Of a DNA stretch of 64,000 nt, positions 33,118 through 43,325 are shown piece by piece. The position numbers were made by a program, and so were the translations under genes. The stretch lies in NCBI GenBank assembly GCA_043228905.1, contig JBHGNT010000014.1, positions 9,300,001 to 9,364,000 on the forward strand, written 5' to 3'. This DNA is from Azolla caroliniana (lineage: Eukaryota; Polypodiophyta). The notes under the pieces are model-generated. The model was not told where the DNA came from. It worked only from the letters and a program-made list of their open reading frames with translations, and made no database searches. Position 1 is the stretch's first letter. Every line of letters begins with the position of its first letter.

Positions 33118-33950
33118 CATATTGTATTCACATTGCTCGACAGTGTGAGATCGGGACTGGCAGATCGGACACTATGGCTAGTGAGGCCATTTGAGGGCCA
33201 GATGGTCTGATCCTGAGCGAACTGTGCATTGGAGGGCTTGGCGGAAGCGACTGTCCTCCTAGGGAAGGGCACTTTGCAGTGAACTCATACAGAAAGTCGT
33301 GCCTTGCTATGTCCGATCGAGGGCGAGGACGCGCGCTATGACTTGCTCGATAGTTTGGTTGGCAAAATTAGTAAGTGTGAGAGTCGTCCGTAGAGGCTCT
33401 CGTAAGCTGGACAGGAATGTGTCCGGAATGTGTTGTGCAGAGACATTGTCGGCCAATTGTCTATAGAGATCCTGGGACCAGGTCATGAACTGTGCGACCG
33501 TCTCATGCAGTTTGTGGCTCATGGAAAAGAACTGTCGAAGCAGTTCTCATTTGGGCACCTCGCGATGGAAAGGTTGTAGGAACTTCGTTCGAACGTCTTC
33601 GAAGGTGGTAACCTCCCCTGCGTCGAGGCGAGAATACCATCGCGTAACTCGTCCATCGAGGGACAGCGTAAACTTGACGATATTTGAGGCATCGATTTCG
33701 GCAGGCGAGAGTCGCTGCGTTGAGTGGTTGGCCTACCAGGTGGACACGTAGGCACGGATGTGCGACTCTGCATCGGGGCCGTCAGTGTATCGTGGGTACG
33801 GATACGACATGGTATCGAAATTTGGATCTTCCGGTAAAACCGGAAAAGGGTTAGGGTCAGGTTGGGTGACCTCTGGAGGGCTTGGTGCAGAGGTTGGTGT
33901 GGAATCAACTCGCAACCAAGTATCGGGTGGCGAGGATTGCAACTAGTGAG
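33118..33950 (-). pseudogene. Gypsy D gag with zinc knuckle
   Basis: Minus strand: P-Y-P-R-Y-T-D-G-P-D-A-E-S-H-I-R-A-Y capsid start, then F-T-L-S-L-D-G-R-V-T-R-W-Y-S-R-L and F-M-T-W-S-Q-D-L-Y-R-Q-L, a Retrotrans_gag pattern. A knuckle C-P-I-C-Q-S-R-S-H-T-V-E-Q-C lies near 33175-33130, followed by an Arg/Asp-rich tail. Interrupted by a stop near 33547 and a frame change near 33300. Confidence 0.85.
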
Positions 33951-34133
33951 CTTCCGATATTACTTGGAAAGACTAGTCCGTGACCACCAAGTCGGAAGTT
34001 CCTTCGACTGGCTCAAGACGTCGGGCAGGTGGCCAAGACCGCGTGGTGAGATTGGGCGCCATAATGGCGGCTGAAGGTTGCCTTCAACGTAGTTCGATGT
34101 GATCTCACAGTTGTAACCGGGCGTGCGAAATTG

Positions 34134-34629
34134 TGTTATCCGTTCCTTTGGAAACACCTTCGATATGCCTACATGCTATCGGTATCAAGGGAAGTGTAAC
34201 GTGAAGACTTGTACACGGAGGCGTCGTTAGGGGAAGAGAACGGAGAGAATCCACAGAATATAACCTGAGGGCGTATACGTAGTTGAGATCATAGGAACGA
34301 AGGAACACAGATGAAAACAATAAGAGCTAATAGATATGTATTACTGCAAACAGTTATTGATGATTACAAAACACGGCTCACGGCCGGTGACCTTACAGAG
34401 CTCTTGTAACTATGAAAACGACCTCACCTATACTCCAGATATCTCTCCCTCTCTTGCCGAGGTACGCAGGCCTTGGTTTATATACTTTTTCTTCATACAG
34501 AGCCAAGCCGTCGGCTGACTGTGAGGCTCGAAACTCGGCATTTTCCTAAACTCTACCTTCCTCACGTACTAGCCTTACCTACCGGCGTATTACATTTAAC
34601 TAATTTATCTTTTTGTCCCATGGACAACA
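34134..34629 (-). repeat. 5' LTR of gypsy D
   Basis: 496 bp; minus strand TGTTGTCCATGGGAC to GGAACGGATAACA (short inverted ends TGTTGTCC/GGATAACA). TATA-like box near 34482. High similarity to 24080-24575. No TGG-type primer site is evident on the internal side. Confidence 0.88.
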
Positions 34630-34634
34630 CCTTT
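34630..34634. repeat. Target-site duplication of gypsy D (right, CCTTT)
   Basis: One mismatch to TCTTT at 24075-24079. Confidence 0.7.
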
Positions 34635-35395
34635 GTCCTCGGACTTTGTTTTCTAGATAGCTTGCAGTTTTCCGGAAGTGTCGATCCGACCAGTTTCACG
34701 TCCAACATGTTGAACCGTTGAAGCACCTTTGTCACGTACTTCTCTTGTGTCAACCAAAACAACTTCTTTGACTGGTCCCGGATTATGTGCATTCCCCATA
34801 TCTGTCTTGCTGGACCTAATTCTAAATTCATTGAGAAGGTCCAATTCAAAGCCTTCTTCAGCATCCGGATCTTGCCTTGGTCTCGTCCGAAGATCAACAT
34901 ATCATCCACATATAGGAGCAATATCGGGAAGTCTCCTCCGTCAAATTTCTTCACAAACACATAGTGATCAGCTTGCATCTTGTGGTACGCTTGGTCGGTC
35001 ATGAAGGAGTCGAACTTCCGGTACCATTGCCAGGGAGCTTGCTTGAATCCGTATAAGCTCTTCTTCAGCTGGCATACCAGGTGCTCCTTCCCTTTCTTCT
35101 CAAATCATTCCGGTTGATGCATGTAGATCTCTTCTTCAAGGTCACCATGGAGGAATGTCGTCTTGACGTCCAGTTGCTCTACCTCGAGGTCCATGCTTGT
35201 CGCTATGCCCAATCTCGTCTGGATGGATGTAATCTTTACTACCAGGGCAAAGATCTCATCGAAGTCTACTCCTTTCTTCTGTTGGCAGCCCTTCACCACG
35301 ATCTGGGCTTTGTACCTTCGTGGATTTTCGGCGTCTCCCGTTTTCAGCTTATACACCCACTTGTTCCGCAATGCTTTGTTCCCTTTCGTACACAT
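34635..35395 (-). pseudogene. Copia C reverse transcriptase
   Basis: Minus strand from 35395: A-L-R-N-K-W-V-Y-K-L-K, G-V-D-F-D-E-I-F-A-L-V-V-K (A-P-V-V-K in A/B), Q-L-D-V-K-T-T-F-L-H-G-D-L-E-E-E-I-Y-M, then after frame changes V-D-D-M-L-I-F-G. It is followed by C-K-L-S-R-K-Q-S-P where gypsy D is inserted. Homologous to 18060-18810 of B. Begins abruptly at about 35395. Confidence 0.88.
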
Positions 35396-36583
35396 TCGCG
35401 TTCAGAAGTGGAAGGATCGCGCATTCCACTTTTAGATTCCCTTTATAGTTACACAATTTTAGCCTGTTGTGAAATATGACATGCACCAGTATCACATGAT
35501 AAACCACAAAGGGTGAATTTATTGATTTATTAATCCGATACATCTCTATACCTAGAGAACATGCTATTTATTGGAGAAAATATAAATGTACTAGATTTAT
35601 TCTTGCAATGTTTACAAATTTAGGGTTTGTTTTTACCGCGCATTCATTTTATACAAATTAATTATTTGACTAAAGCATTAACAAACAGGAATTCCATTTT
35701 CGCGAGATGTAAAGTGCATAGGTTTATAATGGTTAAACTTTCCAAGAGAGGTGTGTATGCGATTTGAGAAATTGATATTTACATATTATTGAATTCAATA
35801 CATAATGACTAATAGTTAGTAAAGATCATTAGGATATAATACCAAATGTATATGTTCATGACAATACATGAAAATTAGAAGTAGAAAGCGTACTCATAAC
35901 TATTAGTTTACATTACATTAGACATACAAGAATATACCCAAAACATATATGACTATTATTAAGGTATAGGTAGTGCTAAATTTTTGGGTGCCATAATAGA
36001 GATAACTCTCTAGTAGTCACGTTAAAGCATGTATTAAAATTTTCATTTGATTGTCTACACATAAACACTAAATCAAGAGGTTAAACACATATATACAAAT
36101 GGAGTACTAATAATCTATATAGATCACACATTGATAGCCCTCCATATATCCAGTCCAAACAACCATCAACCATAGAAACATGATTGTTGTTGTACAATCC
36201 CCTCGAATAAAGCAAATACTCCCCAATATCTACAAATGCCTCCTTCAGTCCCACTAAATGTTATTTACCATAGTTATTCTATAAGTATAATACATTCAAA
36301 AAGTGATTGGCAATAGCAAACATGGAAATAAGTTTTACAAACACAATTGATGGGTAAATATGAAGGATGAACATACATTTTCTTTGATCTTAACTATATA
36401 CTTAGATGATAGTCCAACGAATTTAATAAATATGTGCAACAAGATATAAACATAGGAACACATTAATTAAAACATAATATAACACTATATAAACAAATAA
36501 ATTGGATCATATTAAGAAATAGAATTGATTAAAAGATCATTGATTAGAAGTAAATACATTAAAAGTTTTTTTATAAACTTTAA
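35396..36583. other. AT-rich unique sequence, nothing recognised
   Basis: About 1.2 kb of AT-rich sequence with no open frame, LTR or obvious repeat. It is the 3' flank of the minus-strand gene that follows. Confidence 0.6.
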
Positions 36584-37983
36584 CTACATCGCTAGGAGAG
36601 TATCCATATCATTGGATTCATCATCAATCGGTGAACTATCATCCACATTTAGCGCAATAATATCCACTCCAGATAGACTCGCTATTATGGGGTCCTCCGT
36701 TAAGTCATCGTCAAGCTCTACAAGTTCCCCAGGTTCACCAACCAAAGGAGGGATTGGTTCACGGGAGGCAGGCTGAAAACGTTCGGTATCTGCTATATGC
36801 TTGGCCCCTACCTCCTCGCCTTGATCGGGGCATTCCCAAAGCGCGCAAAGCCTCATGTTGATGAAGTTCACCTGGTCCTCATCTTTCTCCAATGCGACCG
36901 AATTTCGGAAAAGCTTCAAAGCACATGCCGAAGTGGTCCCTAAACACCATAAATAAGAAATAATGAGTATTATCATAGGTCTAAATATAAATAAAACCTT
37001 CAACACATTGGGAAATTTATTCGAACATTTACCTATGCTAGAAAACAAGTCCAATATCCAGCCATCTTCATTCGAAAACATCTCCACAAGGCGCATCATT
37101 AAACGTTGGGGGCTTCTGGTAGGGATTCACAAGCCCGCGCTAAGTCGTGGTCACATGTCGAAGTTCCATGTCACGACTGGATATACGAGTAGGTTTGAGC
37201 ATCCCACCTCATTCAAATGCTCCTTGATTCTTTGCTTCTTGATCTCGTCATGATAACCAACTGTTATATATTCCATTCCGTTGACAAACCGAAAAGTCGG
37301 TCCCCTATTTACGTTGGTTTTAATCCTGATCATTGAGAAAAGAAGTTATAAGCAGTTTAAATTACAATATATAATTGCTATTGAAATACAATGCTTTCAA
37401 TAAAATCCTTACCAAGCAAGGTTCTCAATTCCATGGCAACGAGATCTCAACACTTGAGCCACGGAATATCCCTGATCCATGCTATGAAATATTACAATTC
37501 TCCACAAGGAAGCGGTGGTCAAGTTGGCGAAATCGTTTACCATTTTTTTCAACTGCTTGAGCCTAAAAGGTTCGTCATCGTAGATCGATCCAGCCATACG
37601 AAAACCGTATAGAATATCAGCTACCATTAACGTATACTCTTTCTTTGGCAGCTTCTGGATCATGTCAGCCACATCACCACAATAAACATTGTAGTACAGA
37701 TCTCTGGTGATGTCTTTTTTGTGGCTGAACTTCTTGAAGGTGTCGTCATCTTCCACCTCAAACACCCTTACCAAGCGTCGATCCTTCTCTTTTCTGGCCC
37801 TTTCAAGATGCGCAAGAAAGGATGTTGGAAAGTCATTTATATCCTTTATTTCACCAGGCCTCTTACTTTGACATGGTTTCTAAAACAAATAAGACATTAA
37901 CAAAGTTATAGTCGATACACGGGATGGACCACGACAAATTGATCAAAAAAAGAGTTATACTCACCTGAGAGGAACTACATGCT

Positions 37984-37988
37984 CCCAA
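37984..37988. repeat. Target-site duplication CCCAA (left of solo LTR)
   Basis: CCCAA repeated at 38539-38543 on the other side of the solo LTR. Removing the LTR and one copy restores a continuous exon frame (F-I-A-F-K-D-W-E-H). Confidence 0.9.
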
Positions 37989-38538
37989 TGAACAACGCTC
38001 GGCCACAACCGAGCTTAGAATCAAAACACAGAAAAACGGGGAATGAATGCATGACACAATGGAGAGAAGAGAACACAGGATGTTAACGTGGAAAACCCAA
38101 ACTAGGGAAAAACCACGACAGCCCACAGATTGCAAACTATCACTATGTCAGAATGTACAAATGGTAAAGCACCAAAGCAACGACCTCGAGCTTTCTATCT
38201 TCGCCACAGGCGGCGGTTACAACAGAGGCAACGACCTCTTGCTCTCTCTCACTCTCTCTGTACACAGTTACGCACTCTAATCTTGCGCCAACAAGAATGA
38301 CAACAACAACTACCTTTGTTTGCCCTAAGTCATATTTATACTAATATGACTTTCCGGCTATTTACAAATATGTCTTCCGTAGCCGGGTACTCATCATTCG
38401 GTTCTCACCGGGCCTTCACCATCCGGCTCTTGCCAGGTACTCTTCATCCGATTCTCACCGGGTCTTCCGTAGCTGGGTACTCGTCATCCGGTTCTTGCTG
38501 GGTACCCCACATCTGGAGGGACCTGTTTCCTAGCATCA
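37989..38538 (-). repeat. Solo copia LTR (A/B/C-related) in the methyltransferase gene
   Basis: 550 bp with TG...CA ends (minus strand TGATGCTAGG to GCGTTGTTCA) and a perfect CCCAA duplication, no internal region. Carries the TTAACGTGGAAAACCC...GGGAAAAACCACG block, GCCCTAAGTCATATTTATAC TATA region and a CT-rich tract. Solo LTRs form by recombination between the two LTRs of a full element. Confidence 0.92.
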
Positions 38539-39857
38539 CCCAATCCTTAAATGCAATGAAATATTCCAATAACGCCTTGTACGAAGACGTTATCGGATAT
38601 TTTTCAGTCACTTGTTCCCACAATAAGCAACCTAGTTGTTTCATCATCACTTCTTGTATTTTCATTAAGACTTTGTGGTTGAAAAATTATAAATCAACAT
38701 TAAAAATTCATTTCTTAAAATAAGATAAACCATAAAAAATTTAGTAAGACCTTACTTGTTGAACTCCGTAACCATTTCCTCTAGGCTAAGCTCCTTTCCT
38801 ACAACTCTTGAAAGCACAGATATAAGAAGTTGCTCATCTTTGATCCCTTGCATTGCCCTCCATAAAGACAGCTTCATATCATCTGCTGCTTCCTCAATGG
38901 TAAGCTCAATCTTCTTGGCAGCTGAGCTCTTCAATTCTAATTGAGGGTCAACTTTCGACTTCTTTTATCTTTGACCCTTCACTTCCTTATTCTCCCACAT
39001 CGTAAATATTTCATCTTGAAGATCCCTGACTTCTCCATCCCTAAATGCGAGTTGAAACCACGATTCATACTTTCTAATTCCATCAAACTTCACCGCATCG
39101 TCCACCACAATTCCCACTTCGTGGAGACATTGACGTTGTAGAGCTGGATATAATTTCGCTCCAAATTTGTTTTTCCCGTCAAGGTACTCGTGGTGAAAAA
39201 ATCTAATGCGTTTGATGGAGGACATCTTCTGCCGGTAGTCATTGTCGTTATTGTGGTCCCAAGCTAACAACTTCGCCTCCTCAGTTGTTAGCCCCACATA
39301 AATTTTGCATTCCGCATATTTGAAGAAGAACGTTGTGGGATGCTCGCGGACTAATTGTTGTCTTGCCTCCGCCGAGTGAGATCCGCCAATCACAAAATAA
39401 TTGTATCGGTCATGCTTCTTAATATCAAAATCCTCTAGCTTAGAGCACTCAAGAGGATCCACCATTACAATAAAGGCATGACCGTTGCATGAGGGTTAAT
39501 TTTCATCTTCTTCTTTAAATTTTGGATGTGCAACTTATGTGGTTCTCTGATCTCCAAAGGGCGACGTCTTGTATTCTCATCCAGAGGGGGGCGATGAACA
39601 TGGGTTATTGGAAGGTTAAAAACTTGCCCCTTCCACACAAGTTCTCTATGTATTATGTCCCTTCTAATTTTATTTTGTTTTGATGACAACGCACCAGAAG
39701 CAAGCTCTACCCCTAGTCTAGATTGAGCCTCATCATCTTCTATTGAACTCAATGACTCAGAATCTGACATTCTCGTCACCTTCTTTTTTTGAGGCCTAGA
39801 CCACACCACAGATTTCCTTATTGGTGCTTTAATAGGCGATAAGGAGGTTGTCTTCAA

Positions 39858-40714
39858 ATTAACATGACCTTGAATATATGGCCTCAGCGTTGTTATTAAG
39901 TTAGTACTTGTCTCAATAGCATTTCAGAAGGATTTTGTCCCGCATGAATCCTTCAACAAGTAGTCTTTGTGGACGATCATCTTTCGGAATAATACATGAG
40001 ATGAACCTAAACCTATATTCTCTCAAATGAAAATCTATTGTAGTCTAGAAAATGCAAATACAGAGAATAGTTTGGCCTTATGAAGCACTTGCCTGAGCAC
40101 TGGTGTATGGGACCTACTTAAAGGATGTAGTCATAAGATCAAAAACATAGCAAAAGGCATTGGAAAGGGAGTTGAGATAAGGGATTAGTGAGACCGAAAC
40201 CTATATGCTCCTTACTGGCAATGGTAGTAAGCTGGTAAAGTTGTATGGGGTACAAAACTTCATTCCAAGTATTGTTTTGTCCTCATTCAGTCTTACAGTA
40301 AGCACATTCATAGTAAAGAAAGATTTGTATGGGGTGTCAAATTATATACAGTATGCAGATTGGTAGTATGGAATGCCAAATAAGCAATCCAGTATTGTTT
40401 TGGCCTCATTCCATTGTTACAGTTAGTACAAAACTCGTAAGGGGGTTAAATGACATGAAGTATGGGAGAAAGAGGATTAGAAACCTAGGGACTGGAAAGA
40501 GAAAAATGTATATTTAATGTCTCAAAGTCCATCAGACACTAAAATTAGTAAAATTTTGGTATCCTCAACAGTGTCTAAATATCAAATTTCAGACCCAATT
40601 TTACCTTATTTTGACCTAATTTAGAATTTCTTAACATGTTTTTACTTCTTATTTTTGGTCTAATGTGTGTTTTCGTGTCTCTAATGTCCCAAGTTAGATT
40701 AATAGTGTTATCTG
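39858..40714. other. Unique sequence upstream of the methyltransferase gene, nothing recognised
   Basis: No credible open frame, LTR or TE motif seen. Could contain the gene's promoter. Two similar T-rich lines (TTTTGTCCTCATTC / TTTTGGCCTCATTC around 40277 and 40396) suggest a short internal duplication. Confidence 0.5.
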
Positions 40715-41109
40715 GGCCACTATTCGATACATCGTATCGAGTTAGGGGTAACAACTCGTTACGCCGTATCGAGTTCTAAGCCTAAGGAGCCCAACTCAAT
40801 ACGGCGTATCGTGTTTTAGCCCTAGGAGCCACACCTCAATACGCCGTATCGAGTTATGACCCCCAACTCGATACTATGTATCGCGTTTTAGTCCTGGGAG
40901 CCACAACTCAATACGCCGTATCGAGTTATGACCTCCAACTCGATACTACGTATCGAGTTGTAGCGCTAGGAGCCACACGGAGTTGTAACGCTAGGAGCCA
41001 CACGGCGTAGCGAGTTAGAATCCCTATCTCAATACGCCATATTGACTTCTAGCCCTAGGAGCCACTACTCGATACGCCGTATCGAGTTATGACCCCCAAC
41101 TTGATATGT
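40715..41109. repeat. Palindromic satellite array, left part (72-bp unit)
   Basis: Units contain two 22-23 bp near-palindromes of the form AACTCGATACGCCGTATCGAGTT separated alternately by about 9 (ATGACCCCC) and about 17 (GTAGCCCTAGGAGCCAC) bases, repeat length 72 bp. Roughly five units, diverged. The array is cut by the LTR element at 41110 and resumes at 44606. Confidence 0.9.
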
Positions 41110-41743
41110 TGTCGTGACGATTTTCGGCTACGGTGTGAAACCGAGTGAGACGAATAAACCAAGGATGTGCAACATTGCACATGCATTTAGCAAATAAACC
41201 TAAGGCCTAGTGGCACTTGAGTTCATACAAAGGGGTGCAAGCAAGGTTTGAACCTTGCACCTCTAAAATACAAGATGATTGTCTTACCACTAGGACAACT
41301 ATCATATAGTATAAATTTTATGTATTTCCTTTTCATATACGAATTATAGATGAAACAACCATTAGAAAACCATGTGCACAAAACCATGGTTCTAAACCCA
41401 TGGTTTGTGCATGACATAAGCAAAACTGTGTGCACAAAACCATGGTTTTGTGCATGTCACAAGCATGGAAAGACCTATAAAAGCCTCTTGTTGGGCTTGT
41501 GTAAGGGGGGCTCTCAATATGTGATATCACCAACACCACTATCATCAATATAATTATATTTGTCTTTATCTTCTTCATATTTTTCTACTTCTCAAGTGTA
41601 CAATCTTTCTTCTTCTCAACTAAACCAATTTCATCTAATATTACATTGATCGTCATCTCTTCGATAATTCCGCGAACGTCCTTCCCAGTCCAAGACCCCG
41701 GTGGTCGCTCGAGTAGCACACGCACGCACGAATCTTCGCGACA
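41110..41743 (+). repeat. 5' LTR of element E
   Basis: 634 bp, TGTCGTGACG to TTCGCGACA (inverted ends TGTCG/CGACA). TATA-like CCTATAAAAGCC near 41472 preceded by repeats of CCATGGTTTTGTGCA. Bases 41235-41300, read on the minus strand, look tRNA-like: CCTAGTGGTAAGAC (A box) and GGTTCAAACCTT (B box). Confidence 0.9.
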
Positions 41744-41747
41744 TCAT

Positions 41748-41765
41748 TTGGTGAACCCGACGTGA
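41748..41765 (+). promoter_or_regulatory. Primer-binding-site candidate of element E
   Basis: TTGGTGAACCCGACGTGA just after the LTR; the same core TGGTGAACCCGAYGTG follows the LTR of element F (47447). I did not match it to a specific tRNA. Confidence 0.6.
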
Positions 41766-41787
41766 AGAGCAGCAGGGGAGGACGAAG

Positions 41788-42408
41788 ATGGATGGCGAAT
41801 ATCTCATGGAGGCAATGCCAAAAAGGATGATGGAGTTTCTGAGAGAAGGGAAAAGACGAAATGAAGCCCAACAAGTCGTCGATAGGGTAGTCGAGCGAAT
41901 GAGCTATTTCAACGGTGCCGAAGTCCAAAGTTTCTTAAAAGTCTACAATGCGGAGATGGATTCAAGAGGTGTGGACAAAGCTATGAGGCTAGAGTACTTT
42001 TGTCGGGTGGTGTCTCAACCGATCTTCAAAGACGTAAAAGAGTTTCTAGAAGCTCATGATTCATGGGAGACTTTCGAGAAGGCTCTATTGGAGGAATATG
42101 GCTATGAGAGACTAAAGGAACGAGATCGACGCAACTTCGACCAATGGGCATCGCCGAAGACCCACCAAGGCGCAACACAAGCATTCGTAGACTTCGAGCA
42201 TCGTTTTTCTCAACTCTCAGAGCGGGAACAAACATTAGTGGGGGTCGATAAGGTCCTTATGTTCGTGAAGTCAATCGATCGAATGGAAAGGATCCCATCG
42301 GCCTCAAACTCGAAGAAGACGACGGTGCAAATGGCGTCATCGAGGATTGGAGCAAAGTGGAAAGTGTATGCCGACTACACGATAAGGGGCGAGCGAGAAT
42401 ATCGATGA
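41788..42408 (+). CDS. Gag-like protein of element E
   Basis: 206 codons from ATG 41788. Helical, charged protein with R-R-N-E-A-Q-Q-V-V-D-R-V-V-E-R-M, F-L-K-V-Y-N-A-E-M and W-E-T-F-E-K-A-L-L-E-E-Y. These parallel the F gag (M-E-K-V-V-D-R-V-V-E-L, F-L-D-A-Y-R-R-E-M, W-S-E-F-E-K-A-I-L-A-E-F), so the two are homologous capsid genes. It stops after the capsid part; no zinc knuckle is in frame. Sequence beyond (42409-42617) is open in another frame, suggesting a frameshift shortened it. Likely role: particle assembly, with enzymes supplied in trans. Confidence 0.75.
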   Translation: MDGEYLMEAMPKRMMEFLREGKRRNEAQQVVDRVVERMSYFNGAEVQSFLKVYNAEMDSRGVDKAMRLEYFCRVVSQPIFKDVKEFLEAHDSWETFEKALLEEYGYERLKERDRRNFDQWASPKTHQGATQAFVDFEHRFSQLSEREQTLVGVDKVLMFVKSIDRMERIPSASNSKKTTVQMASSRIGAKWKVYADYTIRGEREYR

Positions 42409-42644
42409 CAACAAGACGGCCCATGAAGGGCGATCGAAGAGGGACGAGATGCAACAACGCACCACCAACAAAAGAAATGAAGCTTAAAAGGGAGACAAAA
42501 CAGAGGCAAATGGTGATCGAGGAAGAAGAGACCTCCCAACAAATGTGGGTTAATGAAGTGGCCAATACAAAGGCTAAGGTTCGGTATGACGGTACCGAGA
42601 GAGAAGGTGCGAAATAAGTCACCTTCTTGTCTTAGGAAGAAAAG

Positions 42645-43325
42645 ATGGACAAGGAGGACGGCGATGACTCGAGGACGGCGAACGCCACTTCGAGGGAGGA
42701 TAAATGTTTCGGAACACGCATTGTGTACGAAACATCGGGTGATGAAGGTGAAAGCATGAGAAAATCTTGCATGATCGAGGGAGATAAATTGTTTGAGTCC
42801 GACGTGATTGAGGAGGTAGCCATGAAAATCGACATCGAGTCAGAGGTGGCTATGGACGAGTCGACGACGGATAGCCATGTCGACACTTTCTCCACGCTTG
42901 TTCCAGAAACTTCGGCGGTTGCGCCCGTGTGCCAACGTGAGACCAGAGAGACGGAAGGTGGTTACGAGAAGACGAAGGCCCAACACAAAGAGGAAGAAGA
43001 TCGAGGAATAAAGGATATCCCCACACCTATTCTAGAGACTTCGGCGGTTGTGCACGTACGCCAACGTGAGACCAGAGAGACGGATTGTGTCGACGGAAAA
43101 GCGGACGATCGGAAGGGTGATGAGGAAGACAAGGTAAATGAACGAAGGGATTCCTTCACACTAGTTCCGGAGACTTCGGTAGTCGAGACCGTGTGTCGAC
43201 ATAAGACCGAAGATAAAGGAGGTGGCGGAGAGGAGACAATATGGCTCGAGGCGAGCATACACAGAGGGAAGGATGTAGCCGACGAGGAGGCCAAGGATGA
43301 AGTTGTGGTTGAGTTTGATGGATAG
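42645..43325 (+). CDS. Acidic ORF of element E with three internal repeats
   Basis: 226 codons, rich in Glu, Asp, Thr and Lys. Three imperfect repeats of about 45-60 residues each contain P-E-T-S-A-V followed by V-C-Q-R-E-T-R-E-T (at 42898, 43030 and 43162, the third as P-E-T-S-V-V...V-C-R-H-K-T). No family recognised. It lies where pol would be in an autonomous element. May be the C-terminal gag region drifting, or a distinct accessory protein. Confidence 0.55.
   Translation: MDKEDGDDSRTANATSREDKCFGTRIVYETSGDEGESMRKSCMIEGDKLFESDVIEEVAMKIDIESEVAMDESTTDSHVDTFSTLVPETSAVAPVCQRETRETEGGYEKTKAQHKEEEDRGIKDIPTPILETSAVVHVRQRETRETDCVDGKADDRKGDEEDKVNERRDSFTLVPETSVVETVCRHKTEDKGGGGEETIWLEASIHRGKDVADEEAKDEVVVEFDG

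Larger units (their letters stand above)
24080..34629 (-). mobile_element. Ty3-gypsy element D (Tat/Ogre/Retand-like) with extra 3' ORFs
   Basis: About 10.5 kb between LTRs 24080-24575 and 34134-34629, inserted in copia C RT. Minus-strand order: gag (33950-33300), CCHC knuckle (33175-33130), protease (about 32270), RT (31600-30800), RNase H (30773-30381), integrase (29950-28900), then about 4 kb of further coding-like sequence before the 3' LTR. An F-L-D-D-F RT box, no chromodomain, and extra coding space after integrase fit the Tat branch. All genes contain stops or frameshifts. Confidence 0.85.
22936..35395 (-). mobile_element. Copia element C, 5'-truncated, minus strand, split by gypsy D
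   Basis: 3' LTR at 22936-23464, RNase H at 23475-24079, then (after gypsy D) RT at 34635-35395. Proteins are close to those of A and B (AYHSLTKHIQRRYHWIQERVED; YVDDMLIFGRD). Gag, protease, integrase and the 5' LTR are missing. The element is cut off near 35395 with no duplication to match. It abuts the chromovirus relic at 22935. Confidence 0.85.
36584..39857 (-). pseudogene. ParB-like domain fused to beta-class DNA N6/N4-methyltransferase; multi-exon gene, disrupted
   Basis: Minus-strand gene; exon calls rest on GT/AG sites and frame. Exons: 39857-38756; 38670-38539 continuing at 37988-37965; 37879-37413; 37325-37033; 36939-36584. The first exon holds a Lys-rich start and a ParB/sulfiredoxin-like domain (L-H-I-Q-N-L-K-K-K-M near 39500, Y-F-V-I-G-G-S-H-S-A-E-A near 39390). 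The later exons form an N6/N4 adenine/cytosine methylase: Y-Y-N-V-Y-C-G-D-V, the catalytic IV motif as A-D-I-L-Y-G (usually DPPY) near 37620, N-P-Y-Q-K-P near 37125, and the SAM-binding motif I as D-L-F-S-S-I-G-T-T spanning the last intron. IV-before-I order marks the beta class. Damage: 1-base frameshift at about 39470, TAA at 38967, solo LTR in exon 2, stops and frame changes at 37050-37155. ParB-methylase fusions are familiar in bacteria and phages; introns show this one is eukaryotic. It may belong to a mobile element. Confidence 0.75.

Noticed and set aside
36584-39857. Bacterial contamination as the source of the ParB-methyltransferase sequence
   Set aside because: Exons are separated by introns with GT-AG borders and joined in frame, and a plant copia LTR lies inside an exon.
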